Source: Paenibacillus tianmuensis (GTDB lineage Bacteria > Bacillota > Bacilli > Paenibacillales > NBRC-103111). From it: DNA of 35,164 nt. The DNA lies in contig NZ_FMTT01000008.1 of the NCBI RefSeq assembly GCF_900100345.1, positions 1 to 35,164 of the forward strand, given 5' to 3'. Of this stretch, positions 15,340 to 24,082 are shown one piece after another; the stretch's first letter is position 1, and each line of letters opens with the position of its first letter. The notes below the pieces were generated by a model that saw only the letters and a program-made list of their open reading frames with translations, made no database searches and was not told the DNA's origin. Both the position numbers and the translations under genes were made by a program.

Positions 15340-15852
15340 TTAATACTGCACGAGCGAAAATACTTCGACCCCGTCCAGCTTCTCCCGTCCGTTAAGCTCC
15401 AAAAGCTCGATCAGGAACGCCGCCCCGACCACTTCTCCGCCCAACTGATTGATCAGGTTGATCGAGGTCGCAATCGTGCCGCCTGTGGCCAGCAAGTCGT
15501 CGGCGATCAGCACTTTTTGCCCCGGAGCAATCGCATCGCTATGCATCGCGAGCTTGTCTTTGCCATACTCTAGTGCATAATCTGCCTCAATCGTCGCCCC
15601 CGGCAGCTTTCCGCTTTTGCGGATCGGCACGAAGCCGACTCCCAGTGCAATCGCGAGCGGCGCGCCGACCACGAAACCGCGCGCTTCCGGTCCGGCGATG
15701 CAATCGATCTCTTTGTCCTTCAAGCGGCGGGCAAGCTCTTCAATAACAGCTTTATAGGCTTGGCCGTCTCTCAGCAATGTCGTGATGTCCTTAAAACTGA
15801 TTCCCGGCTGCGGGAAGTCTTCGATAACGCGAATATAATCTTTGAAGTTCAT
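15340..15852 (-). CDS. apt: Adenine phosphoribosyltransferase
   Basis: A 170-residue purine-salvage enzyme that makes AMP from adenine and PRPP. The PRPP-binding motif VLIADDLLATGGT is at residues 114-126, and the family start (DYIRVIEDFPQPGISFKDIT) is well kept. GGAGG lies 7 nt before the ATG, within the end of recJ. The ATG overlaps the recJ stop (ATGA), so translation of the two is probably coupled. The same recJ-apt-relA order occurs in B. subtilis, but here cotH separates apt from relA. Confidence 0.97.
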   Translation of the reverse strand: MNFKDYIRVIEDFPQPGISFKDITTLLRDGQAYKAVIEELARRLKDKEIDCIAGPEARGFVVGAPLAIALGVGFVPIRKSGKLPGATIEADYALEYGKDKLAMHSDAIAPGQKVLIADDLLATGGTIATSINLINQLGGEVVGAAFLIELLELNGREKLDGVEVFSLVQY

Positions 15853-18302
15853 ACGATTTCCTCCATCATGGAATGGTTTGGTCCTGGTCCCTTCAGAAGC
15901 TTCAAACGAAGCTCCTTTGCGGAGCAGTACAGAAGCTCCTGTTCTACGTCCGGCCGCTTTGAACGGCTGCGATAAAGCAGCGAGGCGGATAAATCCTTTT
16001 TCTCGGAGGAGGGCACAACTCTGTACCCTTCCCCTTCCGATTCAATCAAGCCAAGCTCGGTAAAAACGTCCAATATAAAAAGGACGAGATGCGGCGAAAG
16101 CGCGCAACGTCTCGCAATCGCCGGAACAATCTGGCTGCCTGCGGACTGATTCGCGGTTTCCGGTCGCAATGCCATGACGGCGCCGTATACGGCTTTGAAC
16201 ATCTCGCGGCCCGGCATGATGCTACCTTGCTTATCCTCTTCGGTGCCTCCGAACGCAGCGTAATACCGCTGCGCAGAGGACGCTTCGACGGCCAGCGCGT
16301 GCAACTGCTCCATCCTCTGCGGGAGGGAGTAAATGAACACGTCCGAAGCCCCCGATAATGCCGTAAGTCCTGCGTTTTCGTTCGCAGGCCGAAACCGGCC
16401 GTGAATGTCGGCATACCACAGCGTGTATCGGGCAGAAGTGGATTGAAGCGGAGCCGGAACCGCCTCTTCAAACACGATTATGGCAGGCAAAGAGCCATGC
16501 TGCCCCGAATTATGCCGTTCAAGCCGTTCGCACAGCTCCGCCAGCTTCTTTTCCGGCTTCGGAGTCCCTCGCCAATCGAACAGCTGTATTTCCGGCACGC
16601 GCACGTCCTGGATCATAATTTGCGGACGGCGCACCCCGTTCCATTCGTTGATGGATAGCTCCCCGAGCACTTCAAGCTGTGCCGACGGCGATATCCATTC
16701 CGACAAAGAAGCTTTGCCGAATCCGACCCCATCCATCGCGGCGGCCGTCTCATCCTGCGCGGAACGGAGCGACAGCTTCAAATGCTGCTGCTCCTTGCCC
16801 ATCGTGCGCATGTCATTTAAAGCAAGAGCGCCGAACACGAAACGCGGGGACGGGTTCCCCATCCCGAACGGTCCAAGCCGCTCCAGCTGTCCGATGCTTT
16901 CCAAGGTTACGTCGCTGAAATCGCAGACCATATCCGCATCCAGCTGCGGTATGTAATCATCCGGCGTCAGCCATTCTTTCGCCAGCTGCTCCAACCGAAG
17001 GCCGAGCTCCGGCAAATGATCCCTTGCAAGCGTCATGCCAGCCGCCATCGGATGACCGCCGTAATGATCCATTAAATCCGAGCAATGCGTTAAGGCGCGG
17101 TACATGTCGAAGCCCGCGATCGAACGCGCAGAGCCTTTGGCCATACCGGTTTCCGGATCTATGCCTAAAATAACGGTCGGCCGGTAAAAGCGGTCAACGA
17201 TCTTGGAGGCAACGATGCCGATCACACCGACGTTCCACTCTTCGCGAGCCAGTACGATAGCATCGGGCAGTCCGCCGTCCGCTTTGCGTTTTTCGACCAT
17301 GTCTACGGCCTGCTTGGTCATTTCGTCGACAATACGCTGCCGTTCCTTGTTCAGCTGATCCAGCTCGAATGCCAGCTGATCCGCTTCCTGATCGCTCGTC
17401 GTCGTCAGCAGCCTGACCGCCGTATCCGCGCTGAGCAGACGGCCGCTTGCATTGATGCGGGGCGCCAAAGCAAATCCGATATGCGCAGAGGTAACCTCCC
17501 GAACCGGAATACCCGCTATTTCCAGCAGTGCTCGAATGCCATAAATCGATGTCGATCTCACCCGCTCTAAGCCTTGCTTTACGATAATCCGGTTTTCGTC
17601 TGTTAATAGCATAAGATCAGCCACCGTACCGATAGCGGCAAATTCCAGCAGCTCTTCAGGCCAACGGCCTAGCAGCGCTTGTGCGAGCTTTAGAGCGACG
17701 CCTACCCCTGCAAGCTGCTTGTAAGGGTACGGACAACCCGGCTTTTTCGGATTTATCAGTACGTAGGCTTCCGGTAGCACCTCCGGCGGCTCGTGATGAT
17801 CCGTGACGATGACATCAATCCCTAACTCGTTTGCATGTGCGATTTCCTTCACGGCGCTAATTCCGGTATCGACCGTTACGATCAGCCCGACGCCCTGTTC
17901 CTTCGCCGCGTCAAGCGCAGCGGTGTTGAGACCGTAGCCTTCGTGAACGCGATGCGGAATGTAATAATCGAACGTACAGCCGAACTGCCGCAGCAGATGA
18001 ACCATCAGCGTCGTGCTGCTGACACCGTCCGCATCGTAATCGCCGTAGATGCGAATATGCTCTCCGTTGTCGATCGCTTTTCGAATTCGTTCCACCGCTT
18101 GTTCCATACCATCTAAAAGGAACGGATCGTACGTCTGATCCGTTCCTCCGTTTAAAAAATGAGCGGCTTGCGTGGAATCTGTTATTCCCCGTACAACGAG
18201 CAGTTTTGAAATGATCGGCGGCAGATTAAACTCCTCCGCCAACCTTTCAGCCGCTTTGCCGTCTGCCGCGCCGATATTCCATCTTGCTTTCGCCTGAAGC
18301 AT
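15849..18302 (-). CDS. recJ: Single-stranded-DNA-specific exonuclease RecJ
   Basis: An 817-residue DHH/DHHA1 phosphoesterase that degrades single-stranded DNA 5' to 3' in recombination and repair. Motif I is YGDYDADGVSS (D88, D90, D92), motif II is TVDTGIS, motif III is the D-H-H at 168-170, and the DHHA1 motif is G-G-H-P-M-A-A-G. An OB-fold domain follows (RRPQIMIQDVRV), then the C-terminal domain shared with Bacillus RecJ. The length is slightly above B. subtilis RecJ. AGGGGG lies 10 nt before the ATG. It overlaps apt by 4 bp and follows the CDF gene by 23 nt. Confidence 0.96.
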   Translation of the reverse strand: MLQAKARWNIGAADGKAAERLAEEFNLPPIISKLLVVRGITDSTQAAHFLNGGTDQTYDPFLLDGMEQAVERIRKAIDNGEHIRIYGDYDADGVSSTTLMVHLLRQFGCTFDYYIPHRVHEGYGLNTAALDAAKEQGVGLIVTVDTGISAVKEIAHANELGIDVIVTDHHEPPEVLPEAYVLINPKKPGCPYPYKQLAGVGVALKLAQALLGRWPEELLEFAAIGTVADLMLLTDENRIIVKQGLERVRSTSIYGIRALLEIAGIPVREVTSAHIGFALAPRINASGRLLSADTAVRLLTTTSDQEADQLAFELDQLNKERQRIVDEMTKQAVDMVEKRKADGGLPDAIVLAREEWNVGVIGIVASKIVDRFYRPTVILGIDPETGMAKGSARSIAGFDMYRALTHCSDLMDHYGGHPMAAGMTLARDHLPELGLRLEQLAKEWLTPDDYIPQLDADMVCDFSDVTLESIGQLERLGPFGMGNPSPRFVFGALALNDMRTMGKEQQHLKLSLRSAQDETAAAMDGVGFGKASLSEWISPSAQLEVLGELSINEWNGVRRPQIMIQDVRVPEIQLFDWRGTPKPEKKLAELCERLERHNSGQHGSLPAIIVFEEAVPAPLQSTSARYTLWYADIHGRFRPANENAGLTALSGASDVFIYSLPQRMEQLHALAVEASSAQRYYAAFGGTEEDKQGSIMPGREMFKAVYGAVMALRPETANQSAGSQIVPAIARRCALSPHLVLFILDVFTELGLIESEGEGYRVVPSSEKKDLSASLLYRSRSKRPDVEQELLYCSAKELRLKLLKGPGPNHSMMEEIV

Positions 18303-18325
18303 GACGGCCGTTCCCCCTATTCCTC

Positions 18326-19276
18326 TTAGTGAAGCACCGTGGGCATATCGTCAGGCTCCGAATCCGCACTCTTGTAAGGATAACCTGCATCATACGGATT
18401 GACGTGAACGAACACGTCGGAAACATGCAAAAATCGTTTCATAAGCGTATACTTGACGATTTTGGCAATATCATGCCCTTCCTGGATCGAGATGCGCGGA
18501 TTGACACTGATTTTCACATCGACAATGACATAATGGCCGTGTTCCCGCGCCCGCAATTGATCCACAGCGATAACACCTTTAATGCGCTGTACCGTTTCAA
18601 GCAAATCTGCTGCATCTTCTTGATGCAGTACATGGTCCATCGTGCTGTGAACTGTACCCATCAATAAACGGTATCCCATTCGAAGCACCATAACCGCAAC
18701 GACCAGACCCGCAATCGGGTCCAGGTAATACAAGTAAGGAGTTCCGAAATAGGAACCGAGCATCGCGCCCCCGACCCCGACAAACGCGGCAATCGAGGAA
18801 TAAACGTCGGAGCGGTGCTCCCAAGCGTTAGCGATCAGGGCTTGACTAGCCAGCTTCTTCCCAAGCCGGAACTTGTATTGAAACATCGCTTCTTTGACAA
18901 TGATGGACAAGATGAGCACCGTCAGCGCGAAGCCTTCCGGCGGTTCGTGCACGCCGCCATAAATCGATTTCGCAGCCGAAATGCCGATTTCCACGCCGAC
19001 CACAAGCAGCAGTACCGATAAAATAATGGCCGCTATCGGCTCCGCCTTGCCGTGTCCGTACGGATGATCCTCGTCGGGAGGCAGCTTGGCCGCACGAAGC
19101 CCGGCCAGCACCGCAACCGATCCTACAACATCCGACGCCGAATGGAACGCATCGGCCATTAATGCTTTACTGTTGGCCAAATAGCCGGTCACGCCTTTCA
19201 GAAGGGCAAGGGCAAGATTTCCTGCTATGCCGATCCATGCGCCCGCTGCCGCTTGCTTGTAACGTTCCTCCGTCAT
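18326..19276 (-). CDS. Cation diffusion facilitator family divalent metal transporter
   Basis: A 316-residue CDF exporter with six predicted membrane helices and a cytoplasmic C-terminal domain (about 210-300) ending in a histidine-containing tail. The TM2 metal site reads D-A-F-H-S-A-S-D (H45, D49) and the loop motif HPYGHGKAEP is at 71-80. The TM5 site reads W-E-H-R-S-D, so the ligand four residues before D157 would be Glu (E153) and not the His usual in zinc CDFs, which leaves the metal open (Mn or Fe are possible). I start at ATG 19276: the ATG at 19291 lies within the ribosome site, with GGAGG 8 nt before 19276. It follows secF across a hairpin. The gene is not part of the B. subtilis order here. 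Confidence 0.9.
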   Translation of the reverse strand: MTEERYKQAAAGAWIGIAGNLALALLKGVTGYLANSKALMADAFHSASDVVGSVAVLAGLRAAKLPPDEDHPYGHGKAEPIAAIILSVLLLVVGVEIGISAAKSIYGGVHEPPEGFALTVLILSIIVKEAMFQYKFRLGKKLASQALIANAWEHRSDVYSSIAAFVGVGGAMLGSYFGTPYLYYLDPIAGLVVAVMVLRMGYRLLMGTVHSTMDHVLHQEDAADLLETVQRIKGVIAVDQLRAREHGHYVIVDVKISVNPRISIQEGHDIAKIVKYTLMKRFLHVSDVFVHVNPYDAGYPYKSADSEPDDMPTVLH

Positions 19277-19305
19277 GGGCCACTCCTCCATGAGATTGAT
19301 AGAAA

Positions 19306-19335
19306 GGCCGCGGAAACTTGCCGTTTCACGCGGCC
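19306..19335 (-). terminator. Hairpin between secF and the CDF gene
   Basis: Outer arms GGCCGCG (19306-19312) and CGCGGCC (19329-19335) and inner arms GAAAC and GTTTC form a 12-bp stem with a one-base bulge and a 5-base loop. On the minus strand it is followed by TTTCTATC, a short T-run. It may end or attenuate the secD-secF transcript; I am not certain it stops transcription fully. Confidence 0.5.
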
Positions 19336-19372
19336 GGCCGCAGATGAACCATGGCTTCGGTAAAAGCGGATC

Positions 19373-20290
19373 TTACGCTTTCGCTTCAGAGCTCTTTTTG
19401 GAGCCGAGCGCCTTACTTTTCATATCGTACCAAAGCGGACCTGCAATAAAGATGGAAGAATACGCGCCGCTGGCCAGACCGACGATCTTCGCAAGCGCGA
19501 AGAGCTGAATGGAAGGACTGCCGAGCACAAGCAAACAAACGGCGGCAATCAATACCGTAAGGACCGTATTAATATTTCTTGTCATCGTCTGCCAGATACT
19601 CTCGTTCAATAAGGTCGCCAAATCGTCCGGCGTCTTCAGCTTGGCAAAGCGCAGATTTTCGCGAACCCGGTCAAAGACGACGATTTTATCGTTAACCGAA
19701 TAACCGATCGTTGTGAGCACGGCAGCCATAAACGGCAGGTTCACTTCCAGGCGGAATATCGCGAACACGCTGATGACCAAAAAGGCGTCGTGCAGAATCG
19801 CAATAATCGAAGCAATCGCGAACCGCCACTCAAAGCGAATCGTGACATAGAGACAAATGGCCAAGCTGGCTACCCCGATCGCGATGAGCGCTTTGTTGCG
19901 AAGCTCCATCGCCATATCCGCCGTAACGGTATTGACTTCCTGCGATACGCTGTCGCCGTAGGTTGCCTTGAATTTTTCCTGAATCTGTTTCTGGGTTGCT
20001 TCGGGCAAGATATCGTTAAACCTCATGGACAGGCGGTTGTTGTTGTCCCCGCCAAGGGTCATCACACCGGCTTCGACGCCGGCGCTTTTGAGCAGTTCTT
20101 CGGCTTTGGCCTTATCCATCGCTTGTCCGGCCGAGATGTCCATGGACGTTCCTGCCCGGAATTCCACCCCGTAGTTCAGACCGCTGACCGCCAACACGAC
20201 GGCGCCAACGATACAGACGAGAAGCGAAATGATATAAAACGTTTTGCGTTTTTTGACAAAATCAAAAAGTATTTTAGTTTTAGAGTTCAC
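19373..20290 (-). CDS. secF: Protein translocase subunit SecF
   Basis: A 305-residue membrane subunit that works with SecD to complete protein export using the proton-motive force. It has a first membrane helix (about 18-37), a periplasm-side P4-type domain, and a C-terminal block of five helices containing ATIGYSVNDKIVVFDRVREN, the SecF signature. It begins with GTG at 20290, with AAAGGAG 10 nt upstream, and overlaps the end of secD by 11 bp, so the two are translationally linked. In B. subtilis SecD and SecF are a single fused protein; here they are separate. Confidence 0.96.
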   Translation of the reverse strand: MNSKTKILFDFVKKRKTFYIISLLVCIVGAVVLAVSGLNYGVEFRAGTSMDISAGQAMDKAKAEELLKSAGVEAGVMTLGGDNNNRLSMRFNDILPEATQKQIQEKFKATYGDSVSQEVNTVTADMAMELRNKALIAIGVASLAICLYVTIRFEWRFAIASIIAILHDAFLVISVFAIFRLEVNLPFMAAVLTTIGYSVNDKIVVFDRVRENLRFAKLKTPDDLATLLNESIWQTMTRNINTVLTVLIAAVCLLVLGSPSIQLFALAKIVGLASGAYSSIFIAGPLWYDMKSKALGSKKSSEAKA

Positions 20291-21512
20291 GGATTTCCGA
20301 CTCCTTTACGCCAAAATAGACCGGCTTCTTGAACAAATTGCTTCGGATGAGCAGCAAGGTCAAAAACCGCGCAAAGAAGACGTTTGTGATTACACTAAGC
20401 ACGATGCTGAGCATCGTCGTAAGCGCAAATCCGCGGATGGCTCCGTTACCGATGTAAAATAGTACAAAGCCGGAAATGATGTTCGTAATATTGGCATCCA
20501 TAATCGTTCTAAACGAATGCTTCGAGCCTGCTTTCATCGAGGAAAGAATACTTTTGCCGCTGCGGATTTCCTCTTTGATCCGCTCGGCTGTAATAATGTT
20601 CGCATCGACCGCCACCCCGATGCCGAGAATAAACGCCGCAATCCCCGGCAGCGTCAGCGTCGCGTTAATCCAGTCGAAGACGACGAGCAGCAGCCAGGCG
20701 TAGGTGATAATCGATATCGAGGCGACGAGGCCCGGCACCCGGTAAAAAATCAGCATGAAGAGCAGGATCAGCACGGAACCGACGAGGCCGGCTTTAACCG
20801 TTTCCTGCAGGGACAATTGGCCAAGCGTAGCGCCTACGCTCTGCGTATATTTCTCGGTAAGCTTCAGAGGAAGCGCGCCAAGGTTGATCGTGTCTTTCAA
20901 CTTATTGGCTTCGTCATACGTATAATTGCCCGAAATCGTCGCTTTGCCGTCGGTCAGCACCTGCTGTACGATCGGCGCGGACAACTGGTGCTCGTCCAAA
21001 TAAATGCCAAGCGGTTGACCGATCAGCTTCTCCGTGACCTTGCGGAATTTCTCTTTATCCTTGACTTCGATCGAAATCATAGGACGGTTCTGTTGGTCGA
21101 AACCGACTTGGGCAGCGCCCTCTACGAAGTCGCTCCCCAGCATTTCCTTCGTGCCGTCCGGCCCGCGGAAGGTGAGCTGCGCAGGCTCTTTGATGATTTT
21201 TCTGACTTCCTCTTCATTCGACACCCCGGCCAGTTTCACGCGAATGCGGTCGCTTCCCTCGGTTGTTACTTCCGGCTCGGCAATCCCGAGACTATCGGCC
21301 CGCTTCTCCAGACTGATCGCGGTCTGCTTGAGCGATTCGGGAGTAACCGGCTTCCCGGGCTCAATCGGCTCCACAACGTACAGAATCTCAAAGCCGCCTT
21401 TCAGGTCAAGCCCCAGCTTCACTTGTTTGACAAGCTGCGGACTCGTCACTCCGATCGCGGCAAAGACGATCAGTACGATAGCGAAAAAAGCGACGATTCT
21501 TTTGATGTCCAT
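20280..21512 (-). CDS. secD: Protein translocase subunit SecD
   Basis: A 410-residue partner of SecF. An N-terminal helix (about 5-24) is followed by the SecD start of the P1 domain, LGLDLKGGFEILY, a shortened external domain, and six-helix membrane part including GIGVAVDANIITAERIKEE, the conserved TM4-region motif. GGAAGGAG precedes the ATG and a good sigma-A promoter lies 30 nt upstream. It is the first gene of secD-secF, probably continuing into the CDF gene, recJ and apt by read-through. It is shorter than E. coli SecD, as is normal for Gram-positive SecD. Confidence 0.96.
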   Translation of the reverse strand: MDIKRIVAFFAIVLIVFAAIGVTSPQLVKQVKLGLDLKGGFEILYVVEPIEPGKPVTPESLKQTAISLEKRADSLGIAEPEVTTEGSDRIRVKLAGVSNEEEVRKIIKEPAQLTFRGPDGTKEMLGSDFVEGAAQVGFDQQNRPMISIEVKDKEKFRKVTEKLIGQPLGIYLDEHQLSAPIVQQVLTDGKATISGNYTYDEANKLKDTINLGALPLKLTEKYTQSVGATLGQLSLQETVKAGLVGSVLILLFMLIFYRVPGLVASISIITYAWLLLVVFDWINATLTLPGIAAFILGIGVAVDANIITAERIKEEIRSGKSILSSMKAGSKHSFRTIMDANITNIISGFVLFYIGNGAIRGFALTTMLSIVLSVITNVFFARFLTLLLIRSNLFKKPVYFGVKESEIREL

Positions 21513-21541
21513 AAAAGTCTCCTTCCATACTCAATATTCCT

Positions 21542-21570
21542 ATTATACCTACGTCCGAAAAACGAGTCAA
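21542..21570 (-). promoter_or_regulatory. Sigma-A promoter for secD-secF
   Basis: Minus strand: -35 TTGACT (21570-21565), a 17-nt spacer, and -10 TATAAT (21547-21542). It lies just upstream of the secD ribosome site. Confidence 0.85.
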
Positions 21571-21603
21571 TTTGCCTCTTTTTTCCTTTCCATAATGACG
21601 CGC

Positions 21604-21634
21604 GAAAAAAGAAGCCCGCTCGCTAGCGATGGGC
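21604..21634 (-). terminator. Terminator of comN
   Basis: On the minus strand GCCC (21634-21631) pairs with GGGC (21617-21614), and the inner palindrome TCGC-TA-GCGA extends the stem. It is followed by TTCTTTTTT. The comN stop codon TAG is in the loop of this hairpin. It separates comN from the secD promoter. Confidence 0.7.
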
Positions 21635-22321
21635 ATCCTTGTATATGCTCATGGTCATCCAGTTCATAAACTGCGTCGCCTTCAAAGATAAAATATCGTT
21701 GACGATCCGGTGCAGTGGAGGAACGCCGGTCTTACGGTATTTGTCGCTGACGCATTCCCATATTTCCTCTCCTATCACCTGCTCGTAACCGATCATGCGG
21801 AACTCCTCGGCTTTGCTACGGCAAATCTCCTCGATTACCCGGCTGAGCTCCTCGTCATTCATAGGCTCTTCTTCCGGTTCAGGGTCCGGTTCCGATTCCA
21901 TGTGTTTCATCCAAAGCTCCGGCAGATCGACTGCTTCGGGCTCGCACTCCTCCTCGTGATCCTCAGCCAAAGCCGTATCGATCTCCCCCTGAGGCTCGTC
22001 CGGCTTCGGACCGGCCGATTCTTCATCCACGAGTGAACGCGAGGTCGAAACCTTCTCTTCCATCGTCGGTTCCTGCGGGTGATCGCCGTTTTCCCTCTCC
22101 GAGTAAAAAAACTCCATATAAGGGACCGGCTCCGTAAGCGGCTTTTCGGCTGCAGCTTCCCGCGCCCCGTTTTCTTCCAGATTCCGAGACTCCGAACTTC
22201 CCGTATGCTCGTTCCCGACTCCCGGTTCCGTTTCCAAAGCGGAGGTATGCTCCGCTCCCGCTTCCATAGAATCCGGACCCTTGCCGCCGCTGCGATCCTG
22301 TTTCCAACTGTCGTTTTCCAT
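21623..22321 (-). CDS. comN: ComN-type post-transcriptional regulator with long acidic N-terminal extension
   Basis: A 232-residue protein. Its last 70 or so residues (from LSRVIEEICRSKAEEFRMIG through IVNDILSLKATQFMNWMTMS) match the small ComN/YrzD family, which in B. subtilis controls comE mRNA after transcription and sits at this same place near spoVB. The first 160 residues are not part of that family: they are strongly acidic, rich in E, P and G, with repeated short runs such as EPDPEPEEEP, and look disordered. I start at ATG 22321 (MENDSWKQDRSGG), with GGGAGG about 8 nt upstream; the frame is open further upstream, but those residues are not protein-like. The family match is good; the role of the extension is unknown. 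Confidence 0.8.
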   Translation of the reverse strand: MENDSWKQDRSGGKGPDSMEAGAEHTSALETEPGVGNEHTGSSESRNLEENGAREAAAEKPLTEPVPYMEFFYSERENGDHPQEPTMEEKVSTSRSLVDEESAGPKPDEPQGEIDTALAEDHEEECEPEAVDLPELWMKHMESEPDPEPEEEPMNDEELSRVIEEICRSKAEEFRMIGYEQVIGEEIWECVSDKYRKTGVPPLHRIVNDILSLKATQFMNWMTMSIYKDAHR

Positions 22322-22359
22322 CTTGTAACCCTCCCGCGTGCGCAGCCTCGTTATTGTAC

Positions 22360-22479
22360 CTATTCGCTGTCCCGGATCGTTTTCCTGCCTTTTGTGCCTG
22401 CGGCGCGCTCTAAAAATTGTTGCATGCTCTTGGACAGGTTGTGCATATCCATTAATAACGTACGGGAATACAAGCCCAT
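22360..22479 (-). CDS. Possible small ORF between comN and spoVB
   Basis: A 39-residue minus-strand frame (ATG 22479, TAG 22360-22362) has protein-like content, MDMHNLSKSMQQFLERAAG and then a basic end. It has no clear ribosome site, and it overlaps the region where the spoVB promoter should lie. It is kept as a low-confidence candidate. Confidence 0.25.
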   Translation of the reverse strand: MGLYSRTLLMDMHNLSKSMQQFLERAAGTKGRKTIRDSE

Positions 22480-22503
22480 CCAGGAAGAAAGAAGGTCGGT
22501 CCC

Positions 22504-24069
22504 TTGACAAAACAATCGTTTATCCAAGGAACGCTCATCCTCCTTGCAGCAGGCATTGTCAACCGCATCCTCGGCTTCATTCCCCGGATTACGCTTCCGC
22601 GTGTCATCGGTCCGGAGGGAATCGGCCTTTATCAAATGGGGTGGCCGTTTCTCATCGTCATTCTGACGATCGTCACGGGAGGCATCCCGGTCGCGATAGC
22701 CAAATTGATCGCTGCGGCCGAAGCCGGAGGCAACGCCGCCCGGGTCCGCACGATCTTTCGGGTAGCGCTTGCCCTGGCAACTATAATCAGCTTTGTCTTC
22801 ACAGCCGTCATCATCCTCGGCGCCCGCTGGATTACCGATCATCTGTTCACGGACCCCCGGGTATACTACACGTTCCTGTGTATGACGCCGATCATCCCGC
22901 TCGTCGGGATATCGGCCGTATTCCGCGGGTATTTCCAAGGCCGGCAGGACATGATTCCGACGGCGCTGTCCCAAGTGGTCGAGACGCTCGTCCGCATCGT
23001 TACCGTGCTCGCCTTTGCATTCATGCTGCTGCCTTACGGCATCGAATTTGCCGCCGCGGGAGCGATGTTCGGCGTCATGGTCGGCGAGTTGTGCGCCCTG
23101 CTCGTTTTGGTGCTGCTATACCGGCATAACCGGTCGCAGCGAGTGACGCCTCACCGGGCAAAGACTGGAGCTCGACGGTCGCTCAACCGCTTCGAGAGCC
23201 TGAAAAGTCTTCTTCAATTAGCTATGCCCGTCACCGGAAGCAAGCTGGTCGGCTCCGGCTCGTATTTTCTCGAATCGATTCTGATTATTCAAAGCCTCGC
23301 TGTTGCAGGCGTAGCAACCGGTGTGGCAACGGCGCAGTACGGAGCATTGCAAGGCATGATTATTCCGGTGCTAATGCTGCCCAGCGCGCTTACCTTTTCC
23401 CTCGCGGTGTCGCTTATCCCATCGTTATCCGAGGCGGCGGCCAAGAACGACATGAAAACCATCCATATGCGGCTGCACCAATCGTTAAAGCTTGCCTTGG
23501 TGACGGGCGCCCCCTTCGCCGTATTGATGTATGTGCTGGCAGAGCCGATTTGCCAGTATATGTACGGGCAGCCCGGGGTCGGGGCGATGCTTCGGATGAT
23601 GGCGCCCGCGGCGCTTTTCATTTATTTTCAGGCGCCGCTGCAATCCACTCTCCAAGCGCTCGAAAGACCCGGAAGCGCACTGATCAATACGCTCGTCGGG
23701 TCTATTGTTAAGCTGACGCTCATTTACTTCTTGGCCAGTCGTCCGGAATTCGGCATCTTGGGTGCGGTTGTCGCCATCAGCGTGAATATCATGCTCGTTA
23801 CCTTGCTGCATTGGAACAGCGTCGTGCGTCTGCTTCAGTTTCGCATGCAGGCCGGGGATTTCCTGAAAGTCGGAATAAGTATGGCGGTCGCCGGCTTCGC
23901 CAGCTATGTCGTAATGTATACGCCTTGGATCGCCAGCGGCTTTACCCGTTTTGCCTTCTCCTGCCTGACAGGGGTTGTCATTTATCTGCTGATCGCCATG
24001 CTGCTCAAACTCATTAACCGTGACGACGTTTTCCGTATTCTGTGGCTCGGCAAACGGTTTGTGAAATAA
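22504..24069 (+). CDS. spoVB: Stage V sporulation protein B, polysaccharide-flippase-like
   Basis: A 521-residue polytopic membrane protein of the MOP superfamily (PST/MurJ-like) with about 14 hydrophobic segments. SpoVB is needed for spore cortex formation, presumably by moving lipid-linked precursors. Family features are the start QSFIQGTLILLAAGIVNRIL, the segment R-V-I-G-P-E-G-I-G-L-Y-Q, and R-G-Y-F-Q-G-R-Q-D-M near residue 140. The start is TTG at 22504 with AGAAGG about 8 nt upstream. It is divergent from comN and convergent with the DUF421 gene (13 bp between stops). The same neighbours occur in B. subtilis. I found no convincing sigma-E promoter in the 180 bp upstream. Confidence 0.93.
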   Translation: MTKQSFIQGTLILLAAGIVNRILGFIPRITLPRVIGPEGIGLYQMGWPFLIVILTIVTGGIPVAIAKLIAAAEAGGNAARVRTIFRVALALATIISFVFTAVIILGARWITDHLFTDPRVYYTFLCMTPIIPLVGISAVFRGYFQGRQDMIPTALSQVVETLVRIVTVLAFAFMLLPYGIEFAAAGAMFGVMVGELCALLVLVLLYRHNRSQRVTPHRAKTGARRSLNRFESLKSLLQLAMPVTGSKLVGSGSYFLESILIIQSLAVAGVATGVATAQYGALQGMIIPVLMLPSALTFSLAVSLIPSLSEAAAKNDMKTIHMRLHQSLKLALVTGAPFAVLMYVLAEPICQYMYGQPGVGAMLRMMAPAALFIYFQAPLQSTLQALERPGSALINTLVGSIVKLTLIYFLASRPEFGILGAVVAISVNIMLVTLLHWNSVVRLLQFRMQAGDFLKVGISMAVAGFASYVVMYTPWIASGFTRFAFSCLTGVVIYLLIAMLLKLINRDDVFRILWLGKRFVK

Positions 24070-24082
24070 CAGGAGCCTCAGT

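Noticed and set aside
22322..22503. A sigma-E promoter for spoVB (partial matches such as GAATACAAG near 22466 and CATATCCAT near 22444)
   Set aside because: Neither has a -35 element at 14-15 nt spacing with more than a poor match, so I do not call a promoter although B. subtilis spoVB is made in the mother cell.
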